From Verrucomicrobiota bacterium (GTDB taxonomy: Bacteria; Verrucomicrobiota; Verrucomicrobiia; Opitutales; Oceanipulchritudinaceae), in assembly GCA_021208135.1 (NCBI GenBank), contig JAJOKB010000069.1, forward strand, positions 1-64,000: a stretch of 64,000 bases of DNA, written 5' to 3'. This document shows, in pieces, positions 30,398 to 39,730 of this stretch. The notes beneath the pieces are model-generated. The model did not search any database and was not told the origin of the DNA. It saw nothing but the letters and a program-made list of their open reading frames with translations. The translations under genes and the position numbers were made by a program. Positions within the stretch are counted from its first letter, which is position 1; every line of letters begins with the position of its first letter.

Positions 30398-31643
30398 ATG
30401 ACAGTAAACAAGCGCCCTGACATTCTGTTGATCAACACCCACGACAGTGGGCGTTATTTTGGCTGCTACGGCGTGGCCACGGTCAATAGTCCTCATTTGG
30501 ATAGTCTCGCGGCAACAGGAGTGTTGTTTGAGAACATGATTGCGGCGTCGCCGATATGCTCACCCAGTAGAGGTGCCATGGTGACGGGGCGTTGGCCGCA
30601 ACGCAATGGCTTGCTGGGATTAACGCATCATGGTTTCAGACTGAACAGCAATGAGCGGCATGCCGCGCAGATCTTTCGCGACAGTGGCTATGAAACGGTA
30701 TTGTTTCATTTCCAGCATGTGGCTGAAAAAGCACGAATGGCCTGGACTGGGATTCGACCGCTATTTGGCGCAATCGCGGGATGAGGAAGAACCGGTGTAT
30801 CCAAACATGGCCAGACCCGCTCAGGAAGTGGCGCTTGCATTTGGTCGTTTTCTTGAGGGGCGCACTACTGAGAAGCCGTATTTTGCCCAGATTAATTTCA
30901 ATGAAACACACACTCCGTTTGAATTTGGAGGAGTGACTGCCGATAGAGCCAAAGGCGTTACCGTGCCTGGGTGGATTGAGAAGGATGGCGAGGCGGAACA
31001 ACATTTCGCCCTGCTTCAAGGATCGGTTGCAGCGCTGGACCGGGGCATAGGTATCCTGCTGGAAGCGTTGGAAGCCAACGGGCGAGCCAACGATACCCTG
31101 ATTGTTTTTGCCACCGACCATGGATTGGAAGCAGTGCGCGACAAATGGTCCTGCTATGAATCCGGGTTGGGCATAGCAGCCATGCTGCGGTATCCTGCGG
31201 CAGGAGTGACTGGTGGCAGGCGCATCCGTGAACCTGTGTCCAATGTCGATCTATTGCCAACCATGCTGGGTCTGGCAGGAATTGACCTGCCGCCTGATCT
31301 GGATGGGCTGGATCTTACCACCGTGGTGCGCGGTCAACAGAGCGCAGATGCGGAACGCCCGATATTTGGCATTTATCATAACAGCGGCATTCGCAGTGTA
31401 CGTGTCGGCAATTGGAAACTGATTCGCAATTTCTCTGCTGAGCCTTATCGGGAGCTGGCACCGGCGACTCTGCTCAAGCGCAAACCCCTGCAGCCTCGTC
31501 CGCACGCGGAGTTGTACAACCTGTCCGAGGATCCCGACGAACTCACTAACCTGATTGGCAGCCACCCTGAGCAAGCGGCCCTCCTCGAGCGCCATTTGGC
31601 AGTTTGGATGCAACAGGTCAAGGATCCGGCTTACATCTGTTAG
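30398..31643 (+). CDS. Sulfatase, S1 family (heparan/N-sulfoglucosamine type), one frameshift
   Basis: About 415 residues. The active-site motif CSPSRGAMVTGR holds the Cys that must be converted to formylglycine. Metal ligands are in DILLINTHDSGRYFGCYG and in IVFATDHGLEAVRDKWSCYE. The C-terminal subdomain shows SVRVGNWKLIRNF and ELYNLSEDPDELTNLIG. One base less in the A5 run 30726-30730 joins the halves (VAEKHEWPGLGFDRY). No signal peptide, so it acts on imported sulfated oligosaccharides. It is divergent from the glycan operon. A maturation enzyme (anSME or FGE) is not in the window. Confidence 0.88.
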
Positions 31644-31687
31644 CAAAACCCAGAACTCCAGCATCAAATTGCGCAAACAAGAACTGG

Positions 31688-33826
31688 TTACTCAGGACTT
31701 GTGATTGCCTGTATTCGCTTTCTTATACGTGCAACCCGCGAGTGGTAGTCTTCGACAGCGTGCCAGAAACCTGTGCGGATGCGTGCATGCGGAATGGGGG
31801 TCGTCAGATCAAAGCGCTGCCGGGTATCGGGAATTTGTGACATTTCCAGCAGGAAGCGACACAACAGGTCACGCCATTTGCAAGCGTGATGCATTTGTTG
31901 GCAAAACTTCTCGTACACATGCGCCCAACGTTCCAGATCCATTGCTCCGTGGAGCGAGCGCCATTGGTTCTTGAACTCGCACACAGCCTCTACTCCATGA
32001 TAGCAACTATCATACAACTGTTGCACCAAGGCTGTGCCATTGCTCGTCTTGAATGCCCATGAAAGATGGTGGAAATACAACAGGTACTCCGGAGGACATT
32101 TTAAGGGATCACTGAAAACCGCTTCCTGTCCGGAAGCATACAAGGCCAGATAACCACTGCCAGTGCTCCTGGTGCGATCGCGCCCAGCACCATCGAAGGT
32201 GATCCCGGCAGTATCTTTGTTGCTCCAGGGATCGGGATCAAAGTGATGTAAGGACTCATGCAGAAATCCTAACCCGAGGGGACACATATACTGCGAAACA
32301 GCCTGATACGAGGCCGTTAAAATGGAAGCTACCTTATCCTTGGCCGCTATCCCAAACATCAGGTGTGCATATTCATCAGCGATAGCTTCAACCCTGGTAT
32401 CGGGATTCCATGCCAGGCGACCATGGGCAAAAAAGTCCTGCGCCAGCCAGCAGGTGTCCAAACCAATTGCGCGCATCACAGGTACCCGCGACGGCGGTGA
32501 CGGCACCTGCACCGCAGGAGCGATCCGTACCTGCTACGATATCCGCGATGCGTTTGCAGGGAGCGCCAGGTACGGTTTCAAATTGCCAAACCCGCGCCAT
32601 GTAAGGGCCTTCCCAGGCCAAATGCAAATCATGGCCAGTGTACTCATGCGCCAAATCAAACTCAAGTGCCAGTCGGGTATTGGGCATATGAGCAAACAAG
32701 GCATGTGGCGGTTCCCACATCTGAAAATCAGTAGCTGAGCGCTTGATCTGCAGAATGACGTTTTTGGCAAACTGACCATCCAAATGCATGAACTCATAAC
32801 TGGCGTGGTTAGCCCGATCGCCGCAGCGCGCTCATGGGGCGTTCGCCTGGATATATCGCGTCCATAAACAAAGGCCCGCCAAAACAAAATGCCGCCATAA
32901 GGTGCCAATGCCGAAGCGAGGCAATTGGACCCCTCCACATGGCTGCGCCCATAATCACCTGGGCCCGGACGTCCTTCACTGTCTGCCTTGACGACAAATC
33001 CACCCAAAGTCGTCTAATCAACCGGTAGATGTGTTGCGCCTTTTGACGCCACCACAGTTGCACGCGTTCATCCAATGGATCCGCTGTAGGCAAATTGTCC
33101 AACTCGACGGGTGAGGCGAAATCAACAGACAACCACAGTCGGATTCCCCAGGGACGAAAAACGGCTGCAAGCGCAGACAATCCGGAGAGCATCGCGTCCG
33201 ACAGTACCTCAGCAGTCGCATTCACGTTGTTGATGCACAAACCATTGATGCCTACTGATGCCAGCAGCCTGGCATAATCGCGGTAGCGCGGGTTTGGGCG
33301 CGACAAATCGGTCCAATCAAAAATAGTTTTGCCACCTTTAACGCGTTCGATGCTGCCCATGACCGGATCTTCCACCGGATTATCCCAATGATTCAGCATT
33401 CGCAACTCTACCGAGGGTGAGGAAGCGATTTTCAAGCCCTCGATTGCCTGCCCTCGCTGGATAGCGGTCAAGGCTGCAAATGTACCGTACACTATACCGC
33501 TCAGCCCAGATGCACGAATGGTAAGTGCACCCGCTGATTCGCGCACAATATATGCCTCCGGCGGCAGGGTCGCATCCTGCTGAAAAACCAAACCAGCGAC
33601 ATCCCTTGCGACTGGACGCATGACTCCATTGCGGCTGTCGCCCAGAAATCCGGCCAGCGCACGCTGCCATTCGCTCAGTACAGGTTCAAGATTCGCCTCC
33701 TGCCATTCACTGTACCAATCCTGCAATCGCTTCAGGTGAGCTACCTGCGCGGGATCTTTCACTGAGCGATAACGCAGCCAGGCATCGTAACCACTCTCGT
33801 CTTCAGGGGCATGAAAAATTCATCAT
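31688..33826 (-). CDS. Alpha-glucuronidase, GH67 (four or more frameshifts)
   Basis: Cytoplasmic enzyme that removes (4-O-methyl-)glucuronic acid from the non-reducing end of xylo-oligosaccharides. In order: [18 protein letters not shown]; the N-terminal domain; [77 protein letters not shown] then [38 protein letters not shown]; and C-terminal helical parts ([20 protein letters not shown]). These match GH67 along the whole length, in frames changing near 33814-33818 (A5), 33030, 32800 and 32510. Two starts fit: 33826 (MMNF...) or 33905, which leaves only 9 bp after the reactivase gene. In either case it is the last gene of the corrinoid operon. Confidence 0.9.
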
Positions 33827-33914
33827 TATAAGGCCAGTCATTGTGTTGTTCCCGGCAATTGGTAACAAACCCGGCGCAATGTTCCATGTAGCCACACAAC
33901 ACCATGGCGTGAAA

Positions 33915-35461
33915 TCACAGTGGCTCTAAGGCTAAGCAGTCACTAAAAAGATTGGCAAATTCGGGTTCCGAATTGAGTTCTATGCACTGCACGCGGGAAA
34001 GCCACTGTTGGATCGGAAGCGTTAAGTTGTATTGCAGAGCGATCGAGGCACCGGCGAGAGCGGCGTTGCCGGGTATCCTGATGCGCTGCAATGGCAGGTT
34101 GGGCAGCAATCCAATATAGGCTGCGTGGCTTGGATTCAAGTAGTAGCCAAAACCGCCTGCAATGAGCAGTTGTTCGATATCGGAAACATTTAACCTGGCC
34201 CTACGCAAAAGCATGGCAATACCTGAGCCGATTGCTGCCTTTGCCTGTAACAACTCTGCTATATCAGCTTCTGAAACAAAATGGTTTTCATCGACAAACA
34301 ATGCAGCCAATCCATTGACCATACGACCGGATTTGCACCACAAGGGGTGTTGGCGATTGAATCGACCTAATGCGGACAGCAGTTCGCACTGGGAGGTTAA
34401 AGCCAGGAAATCGACATAAGCGGAACCGGTGATACCGACAAAATCGCGCGCCGCGCAAGCACCCTGCCTGTGGCAATGCCAACCAAGGGATGCATTTAAG
34501 TCCAGCGAAGAGATGGCACCTGGGCGAGCGGTTGTGCCGCAACTCAGACGCCCGCCTTCAAAGGCTGGACCCGCAGCAGTGGCGGTAGCCAGAACTGCAT
34601 TTGGACTACTGAGCACCATTTCGCCATTAGTTCCGAAGTCGATCAACAAAGTGACGCGGTGTTCATCAAGCAGACCGGTGGCAACTGCGCCAGCGGTCAC
34701 ATCGGCACCGACAAAAGCTCCGGCGGCAGGCAAAAGAAAGGTTTCGCACTGCCAAGGCAATTGGGCGAACCCCGCTGGCAACACGCGTCCATTGGCAAAA
34801 CCGGAGCAAAGGGAAACCGGCTGAAACCAGCCAGAGAGTCACCGGTCAGACCATGAAGCATAGTTGGATTGCCGACCACACAAGCAGCCAAAATAGGTTG
34901 ATGCGCAGACAAAGCAGCAGCCAGGTTGCGGAACAACGGCACTAACCCCTCGGCTACCAGGCAGTGTTGCAACTGGCGCCCACCGTCAGCCTTATCAACA
35001 GCAAAACTGATTCGGCTGAGGACATCGTCGCCAAAACGGCGCTGCGGATTGCCTAAACTGGCCACTGCCAAACAAGCGCCTGACATCAAATCCCAAATAC
35101 CAGCCGCCAGAGTTGTGGTCCCGATATCGATCGCCAATCCAAGTCCTGAGCGCTTCAGGCGTTCAATGCCATTGGGCGTTACCACATCGAATGCACACAA
35201 CGCGTGCACATTGTTATCGGCCAGTGATTTCCCGGGAATGGTGATTGTTGTCTGCGCAAACTGCTTGGCCGGCACTTGGCATGATTTAACCACTCCATGA
35301 CCCAAAGATGTTACCTCGCAACCCAAGCATAAACCTCTGCCACCGCAGCGGGTTTTCAGCTGAATACCCGCTTGAAACAGACAATCGCTCAAAGGAATGT
35401 CGGGGTCATCGACCGCCAACACGCGCTGACTGCCATCGGGCATTTGGATAGTTAAATTCAT
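33915..35461 (-). CDS. Corrinoid-activating ATPase: [2Fe-2S] ferredoxin plus ASKHA domain (RACE/RamA-like, DUF4445), one frameshift
   Basis: Reduces inactive Co(II) corrinoid back to Co(I), with ATP. Residues 1-75 form a [2Fe-2S] ferredoxin domain with CGGRGLCLGC and a fourth Cys at VVKSCQ. An ASKHA ATPase-like fold follows: phosphate-1 motif GLAIDIGTTTLAAG, VGNPTMLHGLTGDSLAGF, phosphate-2-like LLIDFGTNGEMVL, and the end motif IAGGFGYYLNPSHAAYIGLL. The break is near 34800: one extra G gives LPMGRVLPAGFAQLPW. About 515 residues, compact for the family. The start overlaps the DUF1638 stop (ATGA). With a corrinoid protein and methyltransferases in the same operon the role is well supported. Confidence 0.92.
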
Positions 35462-36165
35462 TGCATCGACAACTGACTGCAGGCCGCGACTATGCTTTCA
35501 CCGGGAGCAACGATCTGGAATTTATCCGATGACCAGGGACCCCTGACCAATGCCTGTAACCAGGACGCATCGCCAGTGTGTTGCGTCATTTGCCAACCCA
35601 TGAACCCTGCACAATTTTCACAATAACAGCGCGCACGGCGATCATTGGTTAAGTCAACATAGGCAGCGCAATTGTGATGTGAAAAAACAGAGACGTCTGC
35701 CGCAATCAAATCATCAACCAGGTCAGGATCATCCGGGTACCGCTCCGTGTAGAATGACTTCAACCAGTGTTCGCGATCAGGTCCTGGTACTCTGCGATTG
35801 CGAATCCAGCCCGGACTGTAGAAGTAGGTTGCTGGATTGGCTTTAAGGATAGCCTCGTGGCGCTCGGCACTGCCAAGAAGGATCGAAATACAATCATGAG
35901 CCTTGGGGATGACGAGGGATTTACTGCGCGCCTGTACTCCCACCAGACCATTGCCACACATCCCATAGGCCAAGGCAATGTGATCAAACCTGCCGTCAGC
36001 ATCCAGGGTGTCGACAATCGCTTGAACGGACGTGCGCAGCTTATCCGGATAGTCGTGCAACCCCATTTGCAAAAACACCAAATCCCTCCACGGGGGATCG
36101 ACAAACAAGCCGCTCAACTCATCGGCAAAAACATCACAGGCAATCAGCGCATAACCAGCATTCAT
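35458..36165 (-). CDS. DUF1638 family protein
   Basis: 235 residues. Family features: ALIACDVFADELSGL at the N-terminus, PDKLRTSVQAIVDTLD, IALAYGMCGNGLVGVQARS, YFYSPGWIRN and the Cys-rich tail (ARCYCENCAGFMGW). The conserved Cys and His residues suggest metal or cofactor binding. The family has no proven biochemical role but is repeatedly found with corrinoid methyltransferase genes (established context, from memory). It overlaps the GTPase and reactivase genes by 4 bp on each side, implying stoichiometric, coupled expression. Confidence 0.88.
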   Translation of the reverse strand: MNAGYALIACDVFADELSGLFVDPPWRDLVFLQMGLHDYPDKLRTSVQAIVDTLDADGRFDHIALAYGMCGNGLVGVQARSKSLVIPKAHDCISILLGSAERHEAILKANPATYFYSPGWIRNRRVPGPDREHWLKSFYTERYPDDPDLVDDLIAADVSVFSHHNCAAYVDLTNDRRARCYCENCAGFMGWQMTQHTGDASWLQALVRGPWSSDKFQIVAPGESIVAACSQLSMQ

Positions 36166-37082
36166 GTGGGTAACCTGAAAGTCCTTCCAGGCATGGCTGC
36201 GATCACCTCATTCAACAGACTCTCATCCTTGTCATGAACAATCAGAACCAACCCAGTCGGTTTGTTTTCGTCATCCGGCTGGACGTCCAGACTGTCCAGG
36301 GTTTTTTGCACCTTAAACGTTCCTTGTGGGGTGTCTATCCACCCTTTGGCGCGCACAACGGCAGCAGGCAGACTCTGCAACCAGTTCCGGGCCTGAATAA
36401 CAGACAGCATTGATGACCACTGCACTGTAACAGAAGTGAATGGGTTGGCATCACAAGTAGCCAAAGGCATTGCGGGCAAAGTGCGCTTGATTTCGTCCAA
36501 AGAGAAAGGAAACTGACAAAATTGAGCACGGATAATTTCGGCTTTTTGGTTGATAGCGCGCAGGGTTGTTTCCGCTGCCTCCAGTTCCGCTTCTGTAACG
36601 GTGTCGACCTTGTTGAGAACAATTTGATCACAGACCTCAACCTGTTGGCGTGCCACCGGCAGATGCAGAATTAAGGATTGCATGCGATTGGCGGCGACCA
36701 CGGTGACAACGGACCGAATGCCAAACCAACGCTTGAGGCCATGTTGGTCCATCAACGTCCCAATAGCGGAGGGGTTGGCCATGCCACTGGTCTCAATGAT
36801 GACGCAATCCAACGGTTGTTCGGTGTGCAACTGGACCACAGTTTCCTGCATGGTGCGGACAAACTCACCGGCTTTGCAGTCGCAAAACAAACTGCCGCCA
36901 ACAACACTGTGTGTCGCCACACCGGTGCTGGCCAATTCCGGACCATCGACATCCAGATCCGCCAACTCGTTGATCAAAAAAACCAACCTGAGTTCTGGGC
37001 GCGAATGGGCCAAATTTCTAAGCAAGGTGGTTTTGCCACTGCCGAGAAAGCCTGTCACCAAAACTACCGGAATCAAGGACAT
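36162..37082 (-). CDS. CobW/P47K-type GTPase (G3E family)
   Basis: Start at 37082 (MSLIPVVLVTGFLGSGKTTL), directly after the methyltransferase stop at 37087. Walker A GFLGSGKT, switch region FLINELADLDVDGPEL, Walker B-like DCVIIETSGMANP, guanine specificity motif NKVD. The family's metal-binding CxCC motif is altered to FCDCK. The C-terminal CobW domain shows VRAKGWIDTPQGTFKVQKTL. G3E GTPases load metals or metallocofactors; here the likely client is the corrinoid protein or a zinc-dependent methyltransferase of the operon. This is inferred from neighbours. Confidence 0.88.
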   Translation of the reverse strand: MSLIPVVLVTGFLGSGKTTLLRNLAHSRPELRLVFLINELADLDVDGPELASTGVATHSVVGGSLFCDCKAGEFVRTMQETVVQLHTEQPLDCVIIETSGMANPSAIGTLMDQHGLKRWFGIRSVVTVVAANRMQSLILHLPVARQQVEVCDQIVLNKVDTVTEAELEAAETTLRAINQKAEIIRAQFCQFPFSLDEIKRTLPAMPLATCDANPFTSVTVQWSSMLSVIQARNWLQSLPAAVVRAKGWIDTPQGTFKVQKTLDSLDVQPDDENKPTGLVLIVHDKDESLLNEVIAAMPGRTFRLPT

Positions 37083-37086
37083 GGCA

Positions 37087-38454
37087 TTATTTGCGGTCCG
37101 CGGCACAGCGCAGAGCGGCGATAAGGTCTTTGCGGTCGGGAATGATGGAAGCGAAGGCCTCGCGACCATCCACACAGATACTCGGAATGGCAGTTACCTG
37201 CAATTTTTTCATATACCCCAAACCATCGCGCCCGGTGATTTTATGCTCCCTGACCTCAGCTGCTCCTCCATAAGCTGATGCAGCTTCTTGCGCCGCCTTG
37301 ACCGTGTAAGCGCATGGAGCGCAACCAGCGGAATCCAGCGTAACAACATCCACAATCACTGCCAATTCAGCCGAATAATCGGGAATCTCAATGTCAGCAA
37401 AATCGTCACTATCGACTTTGGCAGGCAGATTGCGCGCCACTTGTAATTGATAGGGATCCCTGACCAAGGAGGCGACAGCCTGCAGATTTTCAGGCTTTAC
37501 CGCAAATGGCAGATCGCAACCGGGTGCGAGCACGAAACCGGGCGAGGACCCGGCCTGATCCAGACATCGAACGGCATCTCTGCGCGCATCGTTTTCGTCA
37601 CCCAGCAATAACACAACCGTCAGTTGCAGATTGCCGCCAAAAGATTTTCCGGCAGCAGCGGCGATCCGCGCCAAGGCGGCCATATCGACGTTTTCGTCCA
37701 CTGAAATATTGTCACAACGGGTGGCAGCCATGGCCTCCAAATTGCGTGTCGCATTGCCACACACAAACAGGGACGACAGTGCTCCCCTGGCCCGTACATG
37801 ATCAAAAATGCGATTGTTAGGTGGCGCTACGTATGTGCTGAAATGCCCCGGACCGATTTGGCTGATCATAGGATCGACCACTGCAATCACATCCACACCT
37901 GCGTCCAAATAAGCGTCTGCCATCTGACAAGCGATACCAGCACAGTAATCTAATAATTCAGGAACAGAGTCCTCATCATCAAACATATCGAGCAGCACTT
38001 CATCGCCACGCAAATGCAAAGCCAGAGTCAAAGGTCCAGTCAACAGACCATAGAGTGCAACTGCGTCGCCCATCTCGGTTTTAAGACGACGCACGGCCTC
38101 AAGCACCAAAGGAATCCGCCCCTTCTCCGTGCTGAATGCAGGTAGCTGTGACAAATCACAACCTGATTGCAATGGGTGACTGGAGACGGAGGGTGGCGTT
38201 TCTCTTGCCCAGGCTAACTGGCATCCGAGAACCTCGGCTTCCAGTTGCAAGTCAAACACAACAGGCAATCCATCCGGCTGGTAAAGGTCTCTTGCTTGCT
38301 TGAGTGCGCTGACTATAGCATCAGCGGATTGCAAATATGCAGTGGCATCCAAACCAATCAGTGAGCCACCATGCACCCCGACAAAAGGCACCCAAGGTGC
38401 TCTTGGAGTCTTGCTTCCACGCAGTGCTGCCATTAAAATTTCCTTGCCTGTCAT
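37087..38454 (-). CDS. HemE-fold (uroporphyrinogen decarboxylase-like) methyltransferase fused to a thioredoxin-like domain
   Basis: The start at 38454 (MTGKEILMAALRGSKTPRAP) is preceded by GGAGG eight bases upstream. Residues 1-345 are a UroD/MtaA-type TIM barrel: VPFVGVHGGSLIGLD, ALYGLLTGPLTLALHL, VDVIAVVDPMISQIGP, then FVCGNATRNLEAMA and VLAPGCDLPFAVKPENLQA, which carry Cys residues at positions used for zinc in MtaA/MtbA. Residues about 365-455 are thioredoxin/glutaredoxin-like with a CAPC active site and AIPSICVDG (cis-Pro loop). It probably transfers the methyl group between the corrinoid and a carrier. The role of the redox domain is unknown. Confidence 0.88.
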   Translation of the reverse strand: MTGKEILMAALRGSKTPRAPWVPFVGVHGGSLIGLDATAYLQSADAIVSALKQARDLYQPDGLPVVFDLQLEAEVLGCQLAWARETPPSVSSHPLQSGCDLSQLPAFSTEKGRIPLVLEAVRRLKTEMGDAVALYGLLTGPLTLALHLRGDEVLLDMFDDEDSVPELLDYCAGIACQMADAYLDAGVDVIAVVDPMISQIGPGHFSTYVAPPNNRIFDHVRARGALSSLFVCGNATRNLEAMAATRCDNISVDENVDMAALARIAAAAGKSFGGNLQLTVVLLLGDENDARRDAVRCLDQAGSSPGFVLAPGCDLPFAVKPENLQAVASLVRDPYQLQVARNLPAKVDSDDFADIEIPDYSAELAVIVDVVTLDSAGCAPCAYTVKAAQEAASAYGGAAEVREHKITGRDGLGYMKKLQVTAIPSICVDGREAFASIIPDRKDLIAALRCAADRK

Positions 38455-38486
38455 ATTATTTGCCTCCGTTGAATTCGTGAACTGCT

Positions 38487-39719
38487 TCAATCATGGCCAC
38501 CACATTTTTTGATCGGCGTCAGCGCTTGCACATTGTGGATGGCATTGAACACAAAACCGCCACCTGAGCCAAACACTTCACAGCGTTGCAGCACCTCAGC
38601 GCGGACTTGTTCAGGGGTACCAAAGGGCAAGGTCTCTTGGGTGTTTACGCCTCCGCCCCAAAAGGTAATTCTATCACCGTATTTAGCCTTCAAACCATTG
38701 GGGTCCATGCCAGCAGCGGAACATTGAACCGGATTCAGGATATCAAACCCTGCATCCACAAAAGTATCTATCAATGGTTCAATGGCTCCGCAGGAATGCT
38801 TGAAGGTGCGCCAATGCGTATTGCGATGAATCCAGTCGTTTATTCTCTGATAGCGGGGCAACCAAATCTCCCGCACCGTTGGCACACCGCAAAACAATGA
38901 TGCCTGGGTGCCAAAGTCCGTTCCACAGACAACCACCACGTCAATGACATCCCCTGCAATGTCGTACAGCCGCTGCATGTTACGCACTGCGATGTCAGTT
39001 TGCCGGTCAAACAACTCCATGACAAAATCAGGCTCGCTGGCGACGGTCATGTACCAGTCTGCTACACCACGCACTCCTTTGGGATGTGTTAAAAAGGGCG
39101 CAGGCACCAAGGCGATGTCACCCAGACAGGTACCGTTCAAATGGACGCTGATCGCGCGGTCACATTGGCGAAATTGTGCAGCCTGTTGCCGCCAATAGTC
39201 AGCCTCTTCCTCGTTCATGAGGGCAAACTCTTCTAAATTGTCTTCAAGGCTCAGGTGGTCTTCGTCAAAATTTGGATCTCTGCGCTCAATGGTGTCAAAA
39301 AAGTAGCCGGTTTTAGGCATGTGCCCGCTGGGTGGCGCGCTGCGATCACCTTTCGGGTGGATATAGGTATCCCCTTTGGCATCCGCTTTCGCATGAAAAT
39401 GTTCTGAAACCAGAACTTCCTGACCCCAGGGAGTTCGCCAGGGTTTCCAGTTTTCATTGGGAAAACCAAAAATGGTTCGCTGAGGAAAAATCGGCTGAAC
39501 ATCAATACCCAAAGCTTGTTGCAGATCTTCTTCGATCAAACCAAGCATCTGGTAGGGCTCACACACCTTGACCGGAGTATCTTCCAGACCATAATGCTGC
39601 CGCAAGCCAGCCACCACACTGCAATGCATGCCCGTGATGAATGAACTGCCAAAATCAATGGGAATGCGGTCCGGAGATTTCCGGTCAACCGCTGCTCGCA
39701 CCCTTTGTTTACTATTCAT
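38487..39719 (-). CDS. HemE-fold corrinoid-dependent methyltransferase
   Basis: About 410 residues. The start at 39719 (MNSKQRVRAAVDRKSPDRIP) has GGAG seven bases upstream; another ATG at 39731 overlaps the stop of the corrinoid-protein gene (TAATG). UroD-like family marks: IPIDFGSSFITGMHCS, HLNGTCLGDIALVPAPFL, DVVVVCGTDFGTQASLFCGV, FKHSCGAIEPLIDTFVDAGF (zinc-type HxCG), NPVQCSAAGMDPNGLKAKYG, FNAIHNVQALTP. Such enzymes act as the first methyltransferase (substrate to corrinoid) or the second. Being next to the corrinoid gene, I favour the substrate-specific role, but no motif reveals the substrate. Confidence 0.88.
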   Translation of the reverse strand: MNSKQRVRAAVDRKSPDRIPIDFGSSFITGMHCSVVAGLRQHYGLEDTPVKVCEPYQMLGLIEEDLQQALGIDVQPIFPQRTIFGFPNENWKPWRTPWGQEVLVSEHFHAKADAKGDTYIHPKGDRSAPPSGHMPKTGYFFDTIERRDPNFDEDHLSLEDNLEEFALMNEEEADYWRQQAAQFRQCDRAISVHLNGTCLGDIALVPAPFLTHPKGVRGVADWYMTVASEPDFVMELFDRQTDIAVRNMQRLYDIAGDVIDVVVVCGTDFGTQASLFCGVPTVREIWLPRYQRINDWIHRNTHWRTFKHSCGAIEPLIDTFVDAGFDILNPVQCSAAGMDPNGLKAKYGDRITFWGGGVNTQETLPFGTPEQVRAEVLQRCEVFGSGGGFVFNAIHNVQALTPIKKCGGHD

Positions 39720-39730
39720 AATGGGCTCCA

